From: Asterella californica
Lineage: Eukaryota > Streptophyta > Marchantiopsida > Marchantiales > Aytoniaceae
NCBI GenBank assembly: GCA_036924285.1
Contig: JAYKYS010000005.1
Location: forward strand, 25,270,001-25,334,000
Length of the DNA stretch: 64,000 nt
Direction: 5' to 3'
Positions within the stretch are counted from its first letter, which is position 1, and each line of letters starts with the position of its first letter. Shown here piece after piece: positions 1 to 10,232 of this stretch. The notes beneath the pieces are model-generated. The model did no database searches and had not been told where the DNA came from. It was given only the letters and a program-made list of their open reading frames with translations. The position numbers and the translations under genes are program-made.

Positions 1-650
1 GAGTCCCAGAAGAAATCCAGCCTCCCTGATCAACATGCAACTCTAATTCTGTTTTCCCTCTCCTCCTCTGACGCTTGAACCTCTACGCGAAAAACCCCTC
101 GTCCAACTCAAACCGCAAAAACCCTCAAGAACGCGTTTCTCCTCCTCCCCTGTGATTCCGCAGTGAATTTGACCTCTCGATCCTACCCCAGCATCCAGTG
201 TCCGTTGCAAGGTACACCCCTCGTCCGCTGTCAAACTATTTTCCTTCTTCTGGAGAACTCCCAATTTAGGGTTTTCCACTAGCCCACACCTTCTTTTCTG
301 TTCCTCTTCCTGCACGCTTCGCGCTTCCTTGGTTCCTTTGTTCGTTCCTTCTTTTTGTTGTTGTTGTTCTTCTCCTCCTCGTTCTCCGTCTTCTTCTTCG
401 GTCTTCTTGCTCCTGTCACTATGAGTCCAGTCTTCCTCGTTTCTTCTGTCTCACTCGTCCTTTCCTTACCTCACCCTTATAATTTCCTGCCTTCCTTTCC
501 CTCTTCCTCTGCTTCCTTCTCTCCTGTTCTGTTCTTTGGACGGAATTATATCACCTGTTAGCTTCAATTTCCCCTTCAAAGGCAAGCGCACGAGAGGGGC
601 TAACGGGCCGAAGATTCAAGCAGCGCTTAGATAGCGTTTAGGCGTCGTAA
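1..650. other. Pyrimidine-rich DNA, no gene recognised
   Basis: The plus strand is rich in C and T, with runs such as cttcttcttc between about 340 and 540. Short open frames on both strands are low in complexity and resemble no family I know. It could be 5' untranslated or promoter DNA of a gene lying outside the window. Confidence 0.4.
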
Positions 651-682
651 TATGGGACATACTATTAGAGACAGAGAAAGGG

Positions 683-722
683 AGAGATGGAGAGAGAGAG
701 AGTGTGTGTGTGTGTGTGTGTG
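683..722. repeat. Compound GA/GT microsatellite
   Basis: A run of about seven GA units passes directly into about ten GT units. The open frames on both strands here (about 627-1002) exist because the repeat has no stop codons, and their proteins are strings of RE, VC or HT. Confidence 0.9.
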
Positions 723-1002
723 TTGCGGCAGCCAGACAGCCAGCGGGTCACAGATGGAGAAGCTGAAAGATTGTGTCACAAACGAGAAAGTGGAAGAGAT
801 GGAGAACACACACCCACCAACGAGAAGAAAGAAAGAAAGAGACACTTCCGGAAGACAGAAAGACGACGACGATGACGACGGCGCTGGAGATGAAATTGTC
901 GTTTGCGACCCGAAGGAAGAAAAAGATGATGATGAGATGATTCCGAAGCTGCTCTCTTCTTCTCCTTCCGTTTGTTGCGTTCTCTTTTACGTGCTACTGT
1001 AA

Positions 1003-2700
1003 ACTAATGAATCGTTCCCTATTCCGCTCACTGTCACTTCACTTGCACCTGCGTGCTCCTCAAATGTACTCTCCGCGCGGAAACACAACACCAAGAAATA
1101 ATTTAGCAGAAATATTTCACTAAAGAAAGGGAGAACTTTCAGTTTCACAGTTTAGGGCAGCGATGGTCTAAATGGCTAAGCGAAATACAGCAACAGTAGC
1201 GTACATGGTAGGGTAGGGGAAATTGCAGGGCTGCGGGGGAGGGAGCCTCCGACGCCTGTCTGTTATCGGACAGCTCCGACGATGGATGGTTCTGCTGTTG
1301 GCTCGTACGCCGTAACAACTCATTTCAGAACGGGAACTCCCGTGGGAGGTGCTGCCCCGCCGCCCGCCACCCCGTACTCGTTCCTATCTTTCGTACAGCA
1401 CAGCGCGAGTCGTCTCCTTTCCAAGTAGAGTGCACTATCTTGCCACGTGTTTCTGCTAGAGGGCTGACGGCGCGGGCGCGGACATGGCCCCGTTTCCTCG
1501 TCCTTTTCTTCTCTTTTATCTTTTCCTTTGATATGTCGTGCTTTTACGGGTCTGCTCTACCCTACTCATGAGTCATGACGGAAGGCGTTCCATTGCCCGG
1601 GAGGGAGTTCCTTCTTCTTCTCTTGATGTGTTCCATTTGACGTCGTCGTTGCGGAGACGAGAGGAGAGGACCCACCACCTTCAGCTCCAAGCTTTCCTCC
1701 ACGAGCGCCAGAAAGCGTGGCTTAGCTCTTGTGTTCTTCCTCCCTTCGGGGCGTTGATTGCTTGTCACTTCGGGTCCCTCGTTCCTTGGTGATGCTTGAT
1801 AAGATGGTTGGCTATTCATTGCGTCGCGTGTTTTATCAGAATAGTGACGACAACAGTTGAAGAAAGAGGATACTTTCAAGATCACCTCTCAATTAAGGCT
1901 GGGCTGGATATGACGACCATGATGCTGGTGATGGACACCGAAATAGAAACAGAGCAGTTTGTACGTTGGCTCGCAGAAGGAAGAACTTTGGAGTTTAATA
2001 TTTCGTTCGCAATTCAACAGGCTCGTCTGATTCCCGTCTAATGGGGGGTCAATGTTTAGGTGAAATATTCCCCAACTGGAAAAAGACTGGAACTTCTCAA
2101 CAGCCAATGTTTTATTGAACTGTGGTTTAGGTTGGATCCTTCTTCTGAACTGATTCATTTTCATTGATTATTTTTCATCTGACATCATTACTCTAATAGA
2201 GTAGATCTCTGTAACAAAACAAACAAGTGAAACGATTGAAGCTCAATAGAAAAACGCCCGCGGTAGTTTTCTACGCGTACCTCCAGAAGTGCCGGTAGAA
2301 AACACTGGCACTTCTAGTGAAACTGAAGTCGTAACTCGTTCCCGCAGGTCCAGACTCATACGAAAAGACTCCAACATTGACACCTCCTATTTTTTCGACC
2401 GAAGCCACAAGTTCCACGACGTGGAATCAAAGCTGAGCTAGCTGTTCCGGTGAACATCTTTTCGTAATATTTTCTACAAATACCCTACAGTAAACTAAAG
2501 TAAGGAGATGCGGAGACAATCAACTAGGAAAAGCAAGAACGAGGAAGAAAACTCTCTGCTCACCACTGGCATTTAGGTACAAAGAGGAAAACATGCAAGA
2601 CAAGAAAACAAACGACGTGTACCAAGAGAGAGAAGTAGTCTGCTAAACAATCGCTATCTTTCTCCATTCACTAGTAGTGTGGGAGTTAGACCACCTAGGT
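1003..2700. other. Intergenic DNA with repeat fragments
   Basis: No gene is recognised. The stretch holds copy A of a dispersed repeat (listed separately), a 9-bp inverted repeat (2285-2293 with 2307-2315), and a 19-bp segment at about 2327-2345 that recurs near 32408. These look like transposon remnants. Confidence 0.5.
1735..1838 (+). repeat. Dispersed repeat, copy A of three
   Basis: About 100 bp matches stretches near 21262-21350 (copy B) and 32748-32850 (copy C) in the same orientation. Shared blocks are cttcgggtcc near the left end and cattgcgtcgcg near the right end. Reverse-strand frames through all three copies share short peptide words such as RDAM, as expected of copies of one element. 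The family is not identified. Confidence 0.75.
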
Positions 2701-2706
2701 CTCTAT

Positions 2707-2734
2707 ATTAGCGGTGGGTTGACCCACCGCTAAT
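2707..2734. repeat. Perfect 13-bp palindromic hairpin
   Basis: Arms 2707-2719 and 2722-2734 are perfect inverted repeats with a 2-base centre (core gcggtgggt / acccaccgc). It lies between unannotated blocks and could be a transposon end or a cruciform-forming site. Confidence 0.8.
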
Positions 2735-2869
2735 CATTTTAGTCACGATTTTAGAAAATCAGGCGGAGGTGGCTATACCCACGAGAACTGCGGAGAACTA
2801 TCACGGTTTTATTTGTTACTCATTGATCTTCATCTATGGTCAAAACGTTCGTCTACCAAAAACTGGAAA

Positions 2870-3070
2870 ATGTTTCTGGCAGCCGTCCTTCCTGCACCCC
2901 GCCACCCTTCCCGCACCTCGTCATCGTCCACTGTTTTTCCCATCCTTCACTTAGAGTATTTTTTTCCCTTCTCTCCTACCTTCCTCCTCCTTTCCTTCCA
3001 GCCTTCCTCCGCCCTTCCTCCTCCCCTTCTTCCAGCCTTCCACTGCCCTTCTTCTCACCCATCTCAGATC
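2870..3070. repeat. Polypyrimidine tract
   Basis: About 200 bp of C/T-rich sequence contains repeated ccttcc and cctcc blocks. Open frames of about 60-90 codons cross it in three plus-strand frames. That reflects composition (few stop codons), not coding. Confidence 0.8.
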
Positions 3071-3564
3071 ACGGAAAGATAATTTTTCTTCTTTTTCAGT
3101 CTTCACTCTAAGACTTGGTTATTTCCAAGTGTCTTAGTTATTCTGTTTTTTGTTTCATATTTTTAGTTATATTTTCAAATAATTGTAAATGTAGTGTTTT
3201 TTTCTAGGATTTTTTTTGTTTTGTATTCTTCCTCTTCTGATTTGGAAAATTCTTGTGGTTATATTTTTGTTCTTTACTTAGTCTAGATTATTATAATTTT
3301 ATTTCAATATTTTTTATATTTTTGAGGTGATTTTGATGATATCTAAGTGACGAGGATTGGACCTCCGGACGGATAGGTTCATTATACTTGTCAAGTTTTA
3401 AGTTCATGTCTCCTAGGGTACATCTACCACGACCGGGTAATAGACATAGACCTAGAGGATGTCCGGAGTTCCATGTAGGGTTGATTAGGGTCCTAGAGTC
3501 GTTGCTTCCGCGGTATGTACAACTGATGTAACTTTTGGGACTTAGTGCAGGGCATGCTGCGGTT

Positions 3565-3978
3565 ATGAACTTTCTGTTTACCACTACTCGAGTCGTTATT
3601 GATCAAATGATCATAGAGGCAGAGGTTCAAAATCTGATTCCAGATGTAATTCTAAAGGAGGGTGATATGGATCTACTTGTGCCAGATATGGATGATGATG
3701 AGTTTGTGATCGATCTAGATGTTTTGAATGCGTTGGGTGTTCAGGTATGGTCGTCTTTTCACCCTTTTCAAGCAAGTTGAAGTATGTTTGTAAATATGTG
3801 AATGCGTGTGCATTATATCTTTCTTATTTTAATTGACATATTTTATCTATAGGTGGCAGATGATATGTTGGACTCTCGAATCTCATCAGATCCGATTGTA
3901 GATTCTCAGAACCCCAATGATGTGAATGATCGTGAACCACATGAGAGAGATTTTTCTGTTCGCTTTCTCTGTGTTTGA
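3565..3978 (+). CDS. Possible two-exon hypothetical gene or transposon gene fragment
   Basis: Exon 3565-3744 starts at an ATG and ends at a GT donor (ggtatgg). A 108-bp T-rich intron follows, and exon 3853-3978 opens after tatag and ends at TGA. The join keeps phase and predicts about 101 acidic residues, including an Asp-rich stretch near residues 40-52. Just upstream, 3405-3524 holds another short open frame rich in Arg and Pro (RPRGCP). I do not recognise the family. The following tandem repeat and T-rich surroundings suggest an old mobile element. It may not be a gene at all. Confidence 0.3.
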
Positions 3979-4200
3979 ACACAGAGTTCATGTGTACACG
4001 CTTTGTTTTTTTTGCTCGCGTATTATTTCACTTGGATTTTTGATATTATTTTTTCTGAACACAGAGTGTGTTTGTACACACCTTGTTTTTTTGGATGATA
4101 ACACTTTTGCTATTATTTGTTTTGAACACAGAGTTAGTTTGTACACTCCTTGTTTTTTGGGATAATCATAGAGTTCATTTGGACATGCTCTGATATTTCT
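3977..4200 (+). repeat. Decaying tandem repeat, about 67-80 bp period
   Basis: Three units begin with gaacacagag at 3977, 4057 and 4124, each followed by tgtacac and cttgtttttt. A fourth, weaker unit starts near 4168. It follows directly on the stop of the possible gene fragment. Confidence 0.8.
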
Positions 4201-4320
4201 GCAAGCATATTATTTCAGTTGGATTGAAGCTAAATTATTTCAGTTGGATTGTTATTATTGCAATTTCTCGATGACTGTCTGCTGCAAATTATACTAACAA
4301 AAACGAGAGTTTACTTTATC

Positions 4321-4450
4321 ATTGAAAGAACTCTTGACATGCTACAAGGGGTTGAACCCTTGAAGCTCCCATCTGGGCATAGCATTTCATAGGAGCTGAT
4401 TCAACAGCTCCCAGACCCGCTATTCAGGATGCATAATGCGTGCAGCTAAA
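4321..4450. mobile_element. Possible non-autonomous DNA transposon end
   Basis: The stretch holds nested short palindromes (ggggttgaaccc; ggagctg..cagctcc) followed by a block ending gcgtgcagct. The look recalls PIF/Harbinger-type MITE ends. That is an impression from family knowledge, and no matching opposite terminus was found. Confidence 0.25.
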
Positions 4451-4587
4451 AAAAAAGATATGAAAAATGAAATGTATATCAGACAACAGAAACAACAAAT
4501 ACAGGAAAATCAATTCTGAAAACCTAAAAAAACTTCACTGTCATCATGAAACTCGGAATTTACTGCAGCTTCAAAGAGTTCAGGTAG

Positions 4588-4899
4588 TCATTTCCGTTCT
4601 ACATAACCAAGAAGAAAAGAGAGCTCTCTATAAATGACGAAACGTTTCTTTTTTGAAGTTTCCTCAGTGTAGGAGGCAGAAATGCAAGCTATCAATTCAG
4701 TCTCAAAATCCCATAGGTGTGTACCTCCATCAGAGGTAACAAAAGCCACCACATCTACACTATAACTAGAAAAAGATTCTCGCAGTTCTTGTATCGTGAA
4801 AGTTAGAGGACTGTCACCAAGATAACCGCTCGAGACTATCCAAACATCTTTCTACTCTTCATCAGCCATCACCCTTCGTCTCTTGATCTTATGAGGCAT
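4588..4899 (-). pseudogene. Broken small reading frame, 104 codons with one TAG
   Basis: On the minus strand an ATG at 4899 opens a frame ending in TGA at 4588. It is interrupted only by TAG at codon 16. The N-terminus is basic (KIKRRRV). The later part is a mixed soluble sequence with motifs such as VWIVSSGYLGDSP and FVIYRELSFLLGY. One clean frame for about 88 codons after the stop suggests a once-coding sequence. I do not recognise the family. It could also be an exon whose true start lies elsewhere. Confidence 0.3.
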
Positions 4900-5049
4900 G
4901 GAGCCTATCTGAACCCATAAAGAAGATATCACTCACAATGCACCCCCTAATAAAAAGACAATCTCTCAAAAACTAACCAGAAAATTGAACTGAGAATCAA
5001 AAAGAACTGAACCGAAATGAATCGAGAAAAACCACTAAACTGAGAACCG

Positions 5050-5760
5050 AAAAGAACCGAGACAAACTAAGATCAAAACGACTGTAACCTCGAACTGCAA
5101 AGCGAAAAGAACCGAGACAAATCAAGTTCAAAACGACTAAAATCTCAAAACTGAGAACCAAAAAGAAATGACGAAGTGGCAGCGATGGCGAATGACGAAG
5201 CCGCAGTGATGGCTGGGAGAAGAGCAGAAGGATCGTGAATCCCAGCGATGGCTCGAAGGTGGGGTCTGAACCCGCAACGCACCTGCAAAACGAGAAATGA
5301 CGAGCCTGAACTCGGAACGCACCAGCTTGACAAAAACGAGAAAGAGATCAAAATGAATCAAGAAAAACCTTTGAACTGGGAACGGAGACAAACCAAGATC
5401 AAAAGGGATTGTAATCTCGAACTGAGAATCGAAAAGAACCGAGACAACGACGAGCTCAAAATGACTGAAACTGAAAAACTGAGAACCAAAAAGAAATGAC
5501 AAAGTAGCAGCGATGACAAATGGTGAAGCCGCAGCGATGGCCGAGAGAAGAGCAGGAGGATCGTGTCAACCAGCGATGGCTCGAAGGTGGGGCCTGAAAC
5601 CGCAACGCACCTGCAAAACGAGAAACAACGAGCTTGAAACCACAACTCACGAGAAACGACGAGCCTCAACCCGCTAAACCCTGCAAAACTGCGAGAAACG
5701 ACGAGCCTCAACCCGCAACGCACCCGCCTGACAGCCACCAAGAACAAAACGACTGAAATA
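5050..5760. repeat. Tandem duplication, about 328-bp period
   Basis: The block ctgagaaccaaaaagaaatg occurs at 5151 and 5479, and gaaaagaaccgagac at 5104 and 5431. The intervening sequence (ccgcagcgatgg, gctcgaaggtgggg, cgcacctgcaaaacgag) is repeated in the same order. A further short gaaaagaaccgagac copy lies near 5054, and ccgcagcga motifs continue to about 5930. Open frames on both strands reflect the repeat's composition. Confidence 0.85.
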
Positions 5761-7812
5761 TCTCTCAAAAATCCTGTGTCGCGATGAAGCTCGATCAAAA
5801 ATCAAGTCCAAAGAACCTCGATCGAATGCCACCGCAGCGAAGAGCGAGCGATGATGAAGCCGCAGCGAGGAAGTGAAAGAGCGAGCGATGGCGATGCCGT
5901 AGTGAGGAAGCGAGCGAAAGAGCGAACGATGGCGAAGAACCTTAAACCCCGCAATGCACTCTCCCCTGAAAAATATTCCGGTAACAGCGGCATGACACTG
6001 TTCCGTGCAGCTTGGCTGTATGTGGCAGAATGCCATGCCATGCCAGTACGTCCAATACCTCGAAAGGCAATGCTTACAATTATTGTATACTTCACAACAT
6101 TTTTGTTTTCTCACAAAGCAATGCTTTATTTCTCTTTGAAGTCAAGAACAGAAGGAGATTTGACTACTTCCATGCTATAGTCAAAGTAAATTGCAGCATG
6201 GGCTGTACTTAAAATTAAGGTTCTTACAGCGGATCAGGGCTTCAAGCCTCACACTTGGATGGTAGGCTGGAATGAACAATAAGTGTTGTACACAGACGTA
6301 ACCCAGGTTGAACTTAAACGCATGGTCTAGGAATCATTAGCAAAATATATTTTAATATTAGTTTAATTTATCATTTCTTTTTTTTTGCAAAGAAAGATTT
6401 GAACATAATTTAAACTCTTTGTATTGTTGTATCTCTTTCACATGGAGAGATGAATATGCAACAACTATTTCAATGAGCTACATCTTTCTGAAGACACCTC
6501 GAAATTTCATAATCTACAAAAAGAACATGTTGATGCAAAAAATATTCTAAAGATGCCTAAAAGAGGAGACGATTGGAGCACCATGATCCTTAAGGGTATT
6601 TTGAATCAAATTTGATTACAACGTGAAAAGTAATGGAGTGAAAAAGGATTTTTCTAACAAGATTTACATCGGAGAATATCTGTTGTGCATGCTATGTGCT
6701 ATTTTGGATCATTTCTCCACTCTTTCCAAAAGCTTACATATTCAGACGTACTAATGAGATTGTTTAAGTTCAAAGCTAAACTAATACTGAATCTAATAGC
6801 TAAATGAGAGATCAAATATGACCCACCATTTATCTGCCTCTCCTGGTAGAAATGGCTGTAACAAATATGACCCAACATTTCAACGAGGTGTTATTTTGTG
6901 ATAGTATTCGTCTCTCCTGGTAGAAATGGTCATACATTATAAAATGATATGAAAACATCAAATTCAAAAATAATATAGCATTTTGTGAGCATGATGGAAT
7001 ACTCTAAAGTGAACAAAAGACCAACTAATCAAAAATATTCATATGCTCTAATGGAGAATAGTAGGCAATGAAAAGTTCATAGTACAATTGTTGTCCATGC
7101 GAAAGAAAGAGGAATAAAACCTTTTATCAGTGGGAGAATTAATGCTCTTGTAATGGGAGTATCATCTAACCTTTCTGCTCATAAATCAGAGGTGTGGAAG
7201 TCACAAATGACGCAAGAGAAAATAAACTCACATGCAATAGAAAAAGTAAAAGAAAATGAGCACACTAAATAGAACTGTCTCATGAATCAACTTGAATTAA
7301 GACAATAAAATATCTGAAGGAGAGTGTTTAGATCTATTCTCATGCTGTTTTATTTGCACATATCTTTGCACAATCAAAGATCTTCTGAATGAGTGATGAT
7401 CGCTTTCGTTCTTCATGATTTCTTTGAAAGCAATATAACATAGCTTTTTCTCTCAGAGTATTATGGCTCACCACATTTTTGTGTCTAGCAAACAGACTCC
7501 AACTGGAAGCTACATTTACTTACTTGAAAAGAAAAAATAATGATTTACAAATGATATGCATAAATTCTTTGTGCTCCTTTTGTGCAGGAGTGGGTCATTC
7601 TTTGTACACTTTTGCACATGGAGAATAACCATGTTCAATCGATTCTCGGGAACTTTTGCTCCTTTTATGTTATAAGAAATATTCTAAATATTATAAAAAT
7701 ATTCTAAATTAAGTTCAGAAAATCAAAATAATAATATAAATATTACATGTTAGTTGTTTCTGAAAATATGAAAACGTTGATAGAAAACCCATAAGTGGAG
7801 TGAAGGACTTTG

Positions 7813-7862
7813 TTAATTTATTACCTAACCCTTTAGACGAGAAGGGTTAGGTAATAAATTAA
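7813..7862 (+). repeat. 20-8-20 hairpin element, copy 1
   Basis: Arms 7814-7833 and 7842-7861 are perfect 20-bp inverted repeats (21 with flanking bases) around the loop tagacgag. The arm reads TAATTTATTACCTAACCCTT. A weaker second hairpin (ttttccttc..ggaagagg) follows within 45 bp. It is the best preserved member of the family. Confidence 0.9.
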
Positions 7863-8555
7863 GCTTGCAGCGATTTTCCTTCAGATGGAAGAGGTGAATA
7901 ACCCCAAGTCACCTAACTAACTATCGTTAATTAATGGAGAAATACTGTCCGAGAGCAAAGTCGGAACGAATCTAAGAATTCACGTTTGAAAGAAGAAGAA
8001 GATTATATCGAAAGAACTCTTTCCATGAGCACTTCCGGAAGATGTTTTCAATACTCATAAATGTAATGTCAAAGGCAAGCTATGGTTCTTCAGTTTTTCA
8101 TTAAACTGGTAGATTGCAATCCAACAATCGATTATAAACATGAAACATTTGGTATGATACATGTGATGGTATGCATATGCATCAACTGTACTTCTAGGCG
8201 AACTGAGAAAACATACAAACGTTTAATCAGATAACAAAATAATCATAGGCAATTTGATGACAACATTCTAAACAGTTTAGTGAAAAATATAGTTTCCTAA
8301 AGCACAGAGTTACGAGGAAGAGTGGTGATTGACTGAGTTTGAAAATTGGTACTTGTGAAAAAGTTATCTAAATTTACTTTATTAAATTAAAAGTACTAAA
8401 TTAAAATATTTAAATTAAAACACTTTCGTAAACTTAATTATACATGGTCACTTGAGTTACACAAAACTCATAAGTAACTTATGCAGACAACTTTTTTTTC
8501 TAGTATTAAGAACTGTGCTTCTTACGAATAAAAACATTATTAATTTTCAAAATTT

Positions 8556-8603
8556 TAATTTATAACCTAACCCTTCCATGAGGAAAGATTAGTACATAAA
8601 TTA
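8556..8603 (+). repeat. 20-8-20 hairpin element, copy 2
   Basis: The left arm 8556-8575 differs from copy 1 at a single base. The right arm 8584-8603 has decayed but keeps the same length, with an 8-base loop. A second stem-loop (gcatatatatctctt..aagaggtgaaatagg) follows. Confidence 0.8.
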
Positions 8604-9420
8604 AAGCTCTTTGCATATATATCTCTTTTGAACTTGGAAGAGGTGAAATAGGCAAGAAAGTATGAAGAGTGATGATATGAGAATCTTACTCGACATGAGG
8701 AAAGTGAATTCGATTCGATAGTCCTCCACAAATGTTTTCTGGAAACGTCTTTGGGATCTCTATTCGTTACAAATATAATACAGAGTTTGGAGGTCCACAA
8801 AAATCTTGAAGAACTCTCTTGGAAATCCCTATGAAATCTAAATACAGAGCGTTGAAATAACCTCTATATTTCGTGAAGATTGAGACAATACTAAATTTTA
8901 TTCCGGTTTATAACCACTTTATACTATACCTATATAGTTTTATTGGAATGTAAGTTATATTTTTATTGGTTTTTAATGTAGAACATGGTAAGAGATTGGC
9001 CACTAACTCCAATCATTCAAATGCGAACTTCTCTTCGGATATCAATGAAAAACATTTCTTCGTATATTACTCAATCCTTCACATTAGGAGTCAGAAGATT
9101 AATCATGCTGCTTTGATGCATGTCATTTCAAATTTATGCTCTTTCTTAAAAACATTTAACTTCCAAAATTCTTTGATATCAGTTGTCGCCAAATGTAAGG
9201 TCTAGAGATCAATCTTTTACAATCTTCACATAAAGAAAAACGTTTTCAACGTCTTGAAATGATATTGAAGCATATGTCAATAGTTCATAGTAATAGAGTC
9301 CACGCGAAAAAGAAAAAGAGAACTTTACGTTTTAAAATAAAATAATACCTAAAACTTTGAGAAATTCACAGCTTCCTCCTTCTCTGTAAAGTGCCACGTC
9401 CGCTTGTTTGTCCCCTAGCG

Positions 9421-9639
9421 CAGTATATAACGGCCATTGCTCGGGAGCTTCCGGTACTTTTGCTCGAATTGGAACCTCGTAGTCTGGGGTCGGAAATGTT
9501 TCCGGCAAACTTCTTTGCGTCTCGTTTGTTATCTCGAAGACTGCCAGGGAAGATAATGGTATTTCAATAGAGCCAAGAAAACCCGGCGGGAAAATGGCCG
9601 CTAAAAGCTAGGAAAGCTCCCGAGCACTGATATAACTGC
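9421..9639. mobile_element. 219-bp inverted-repeat element (MITE-like)
   Basis: A perfect 13-bp inverted repeat (9438-9450 with 9614-9626, tgctcgggagctt) is extended outward by related ends (cagtatata on the left, gatataactg on the right). The enclosed 160 bp is GC-richer than its surroundings. Size and termini fit a small non-autonomous DNA transposon or foldback element near the 3' end of DCL4. A target-site duplication was not clear. Confidence 0.5.
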
Positions 9640-9814
9640 AACAGAGGTTTGGAGACCTCAGTGCGGCAGACGAGAGAAGGTGCGTAATAACTGTTGGAGT
9701 TCTTCTATATTCCGTGCCTTCGAATTGTTTCTTCTACCTTGATAAAGAGCTGGTCCAATCGGCGGTAGATTATGAACAATCCAGATTTTTATCCTTCGAC
9801 TTCACTGGGAACAT

Positions 9815-10040
9815 CATGAAAACCTCGTCTCGGAATGGAGCGGACGATTGGGTCCTGGCGGCAAAAGGTGCAGAATTCTGCAAGGGCATTTTGAACTCAG
9901 ATGAGCGTGTGATGTACAGTATAATACGTGTGACAAATTACAATCACAGTGATGTGTTTCAGGCTCATGAGAACAGAAGGAGACAGGAACTCCTGACTCC
10001 AGCAGCAGAAATAATCATGAGCTCATCAGTGACTAGTTGA
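9815..10040 (+). CDS. Doubtful short open frame near the DCL4 3' end
   Basis: An ATG-initiated frame of about 74 codons ends at TAG. It extends upstream to 9714 without an ATG. The product is soluble and not recognised (it contains GADDWVLAAKGAEFC). It points towards the 3' end of DCL4 and overlaps what should be DCL4 3' untranslated DNA or spacer. It could be chance, or an exon of a convergent gene. Confidence 0.15.
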
Positions 10041-10232
10041 GAAGCTTTTCCGTTCCCTCTACTCAACTCGTTCGAGTGAGATCTGGATGAGCTTCTCTTG
10101 TGGGGTGGGATGATTCTTTAGCCTAAATACTCGCTTAGCCAGAAGTGAGAATATCTACAAAATCTTCAAAGCTCAAAGTCTAGTTCTAGCGCATTCCTGC
10201 CGTAGAAACTCTTCACCAGAGAGAGAGCCCGG

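Larger units (their letters stand above)
6220..9400. other. AT-rich DNA without recognisable genes
   Basis: Base composition drops to strongly AT-rich. Open frames are short and unremarkable. Two hairpin elements of the 20-8-20 family lie here (7814-7861 and 8556-8603). A related-looking short hairpin (gttgtatctctttc..gagagatgaatatgcaac) sits near 6426-6462. This is probably decayed transposon DNA. Confidence 0.6.

Noticed and set aside
652..1002. 116-codon plus-strand frame
   Set aside because: It is built on the GA/GT microsatellite and Asp-rich low-complexity codons, with no resemblance to any family.
5358..5798. 146-codon minus-strand frame and overlapping frames
   Set aside because: They arise from the tandem duplication, whose composition lacks stops on both strands.
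7814..7861. Telomere-like repeat (CCTAACCC)
   Set aside because: The word occurs once per arm inside a hairpin, not in tandem, and differs from the plant telomere unit CCCTAAA.
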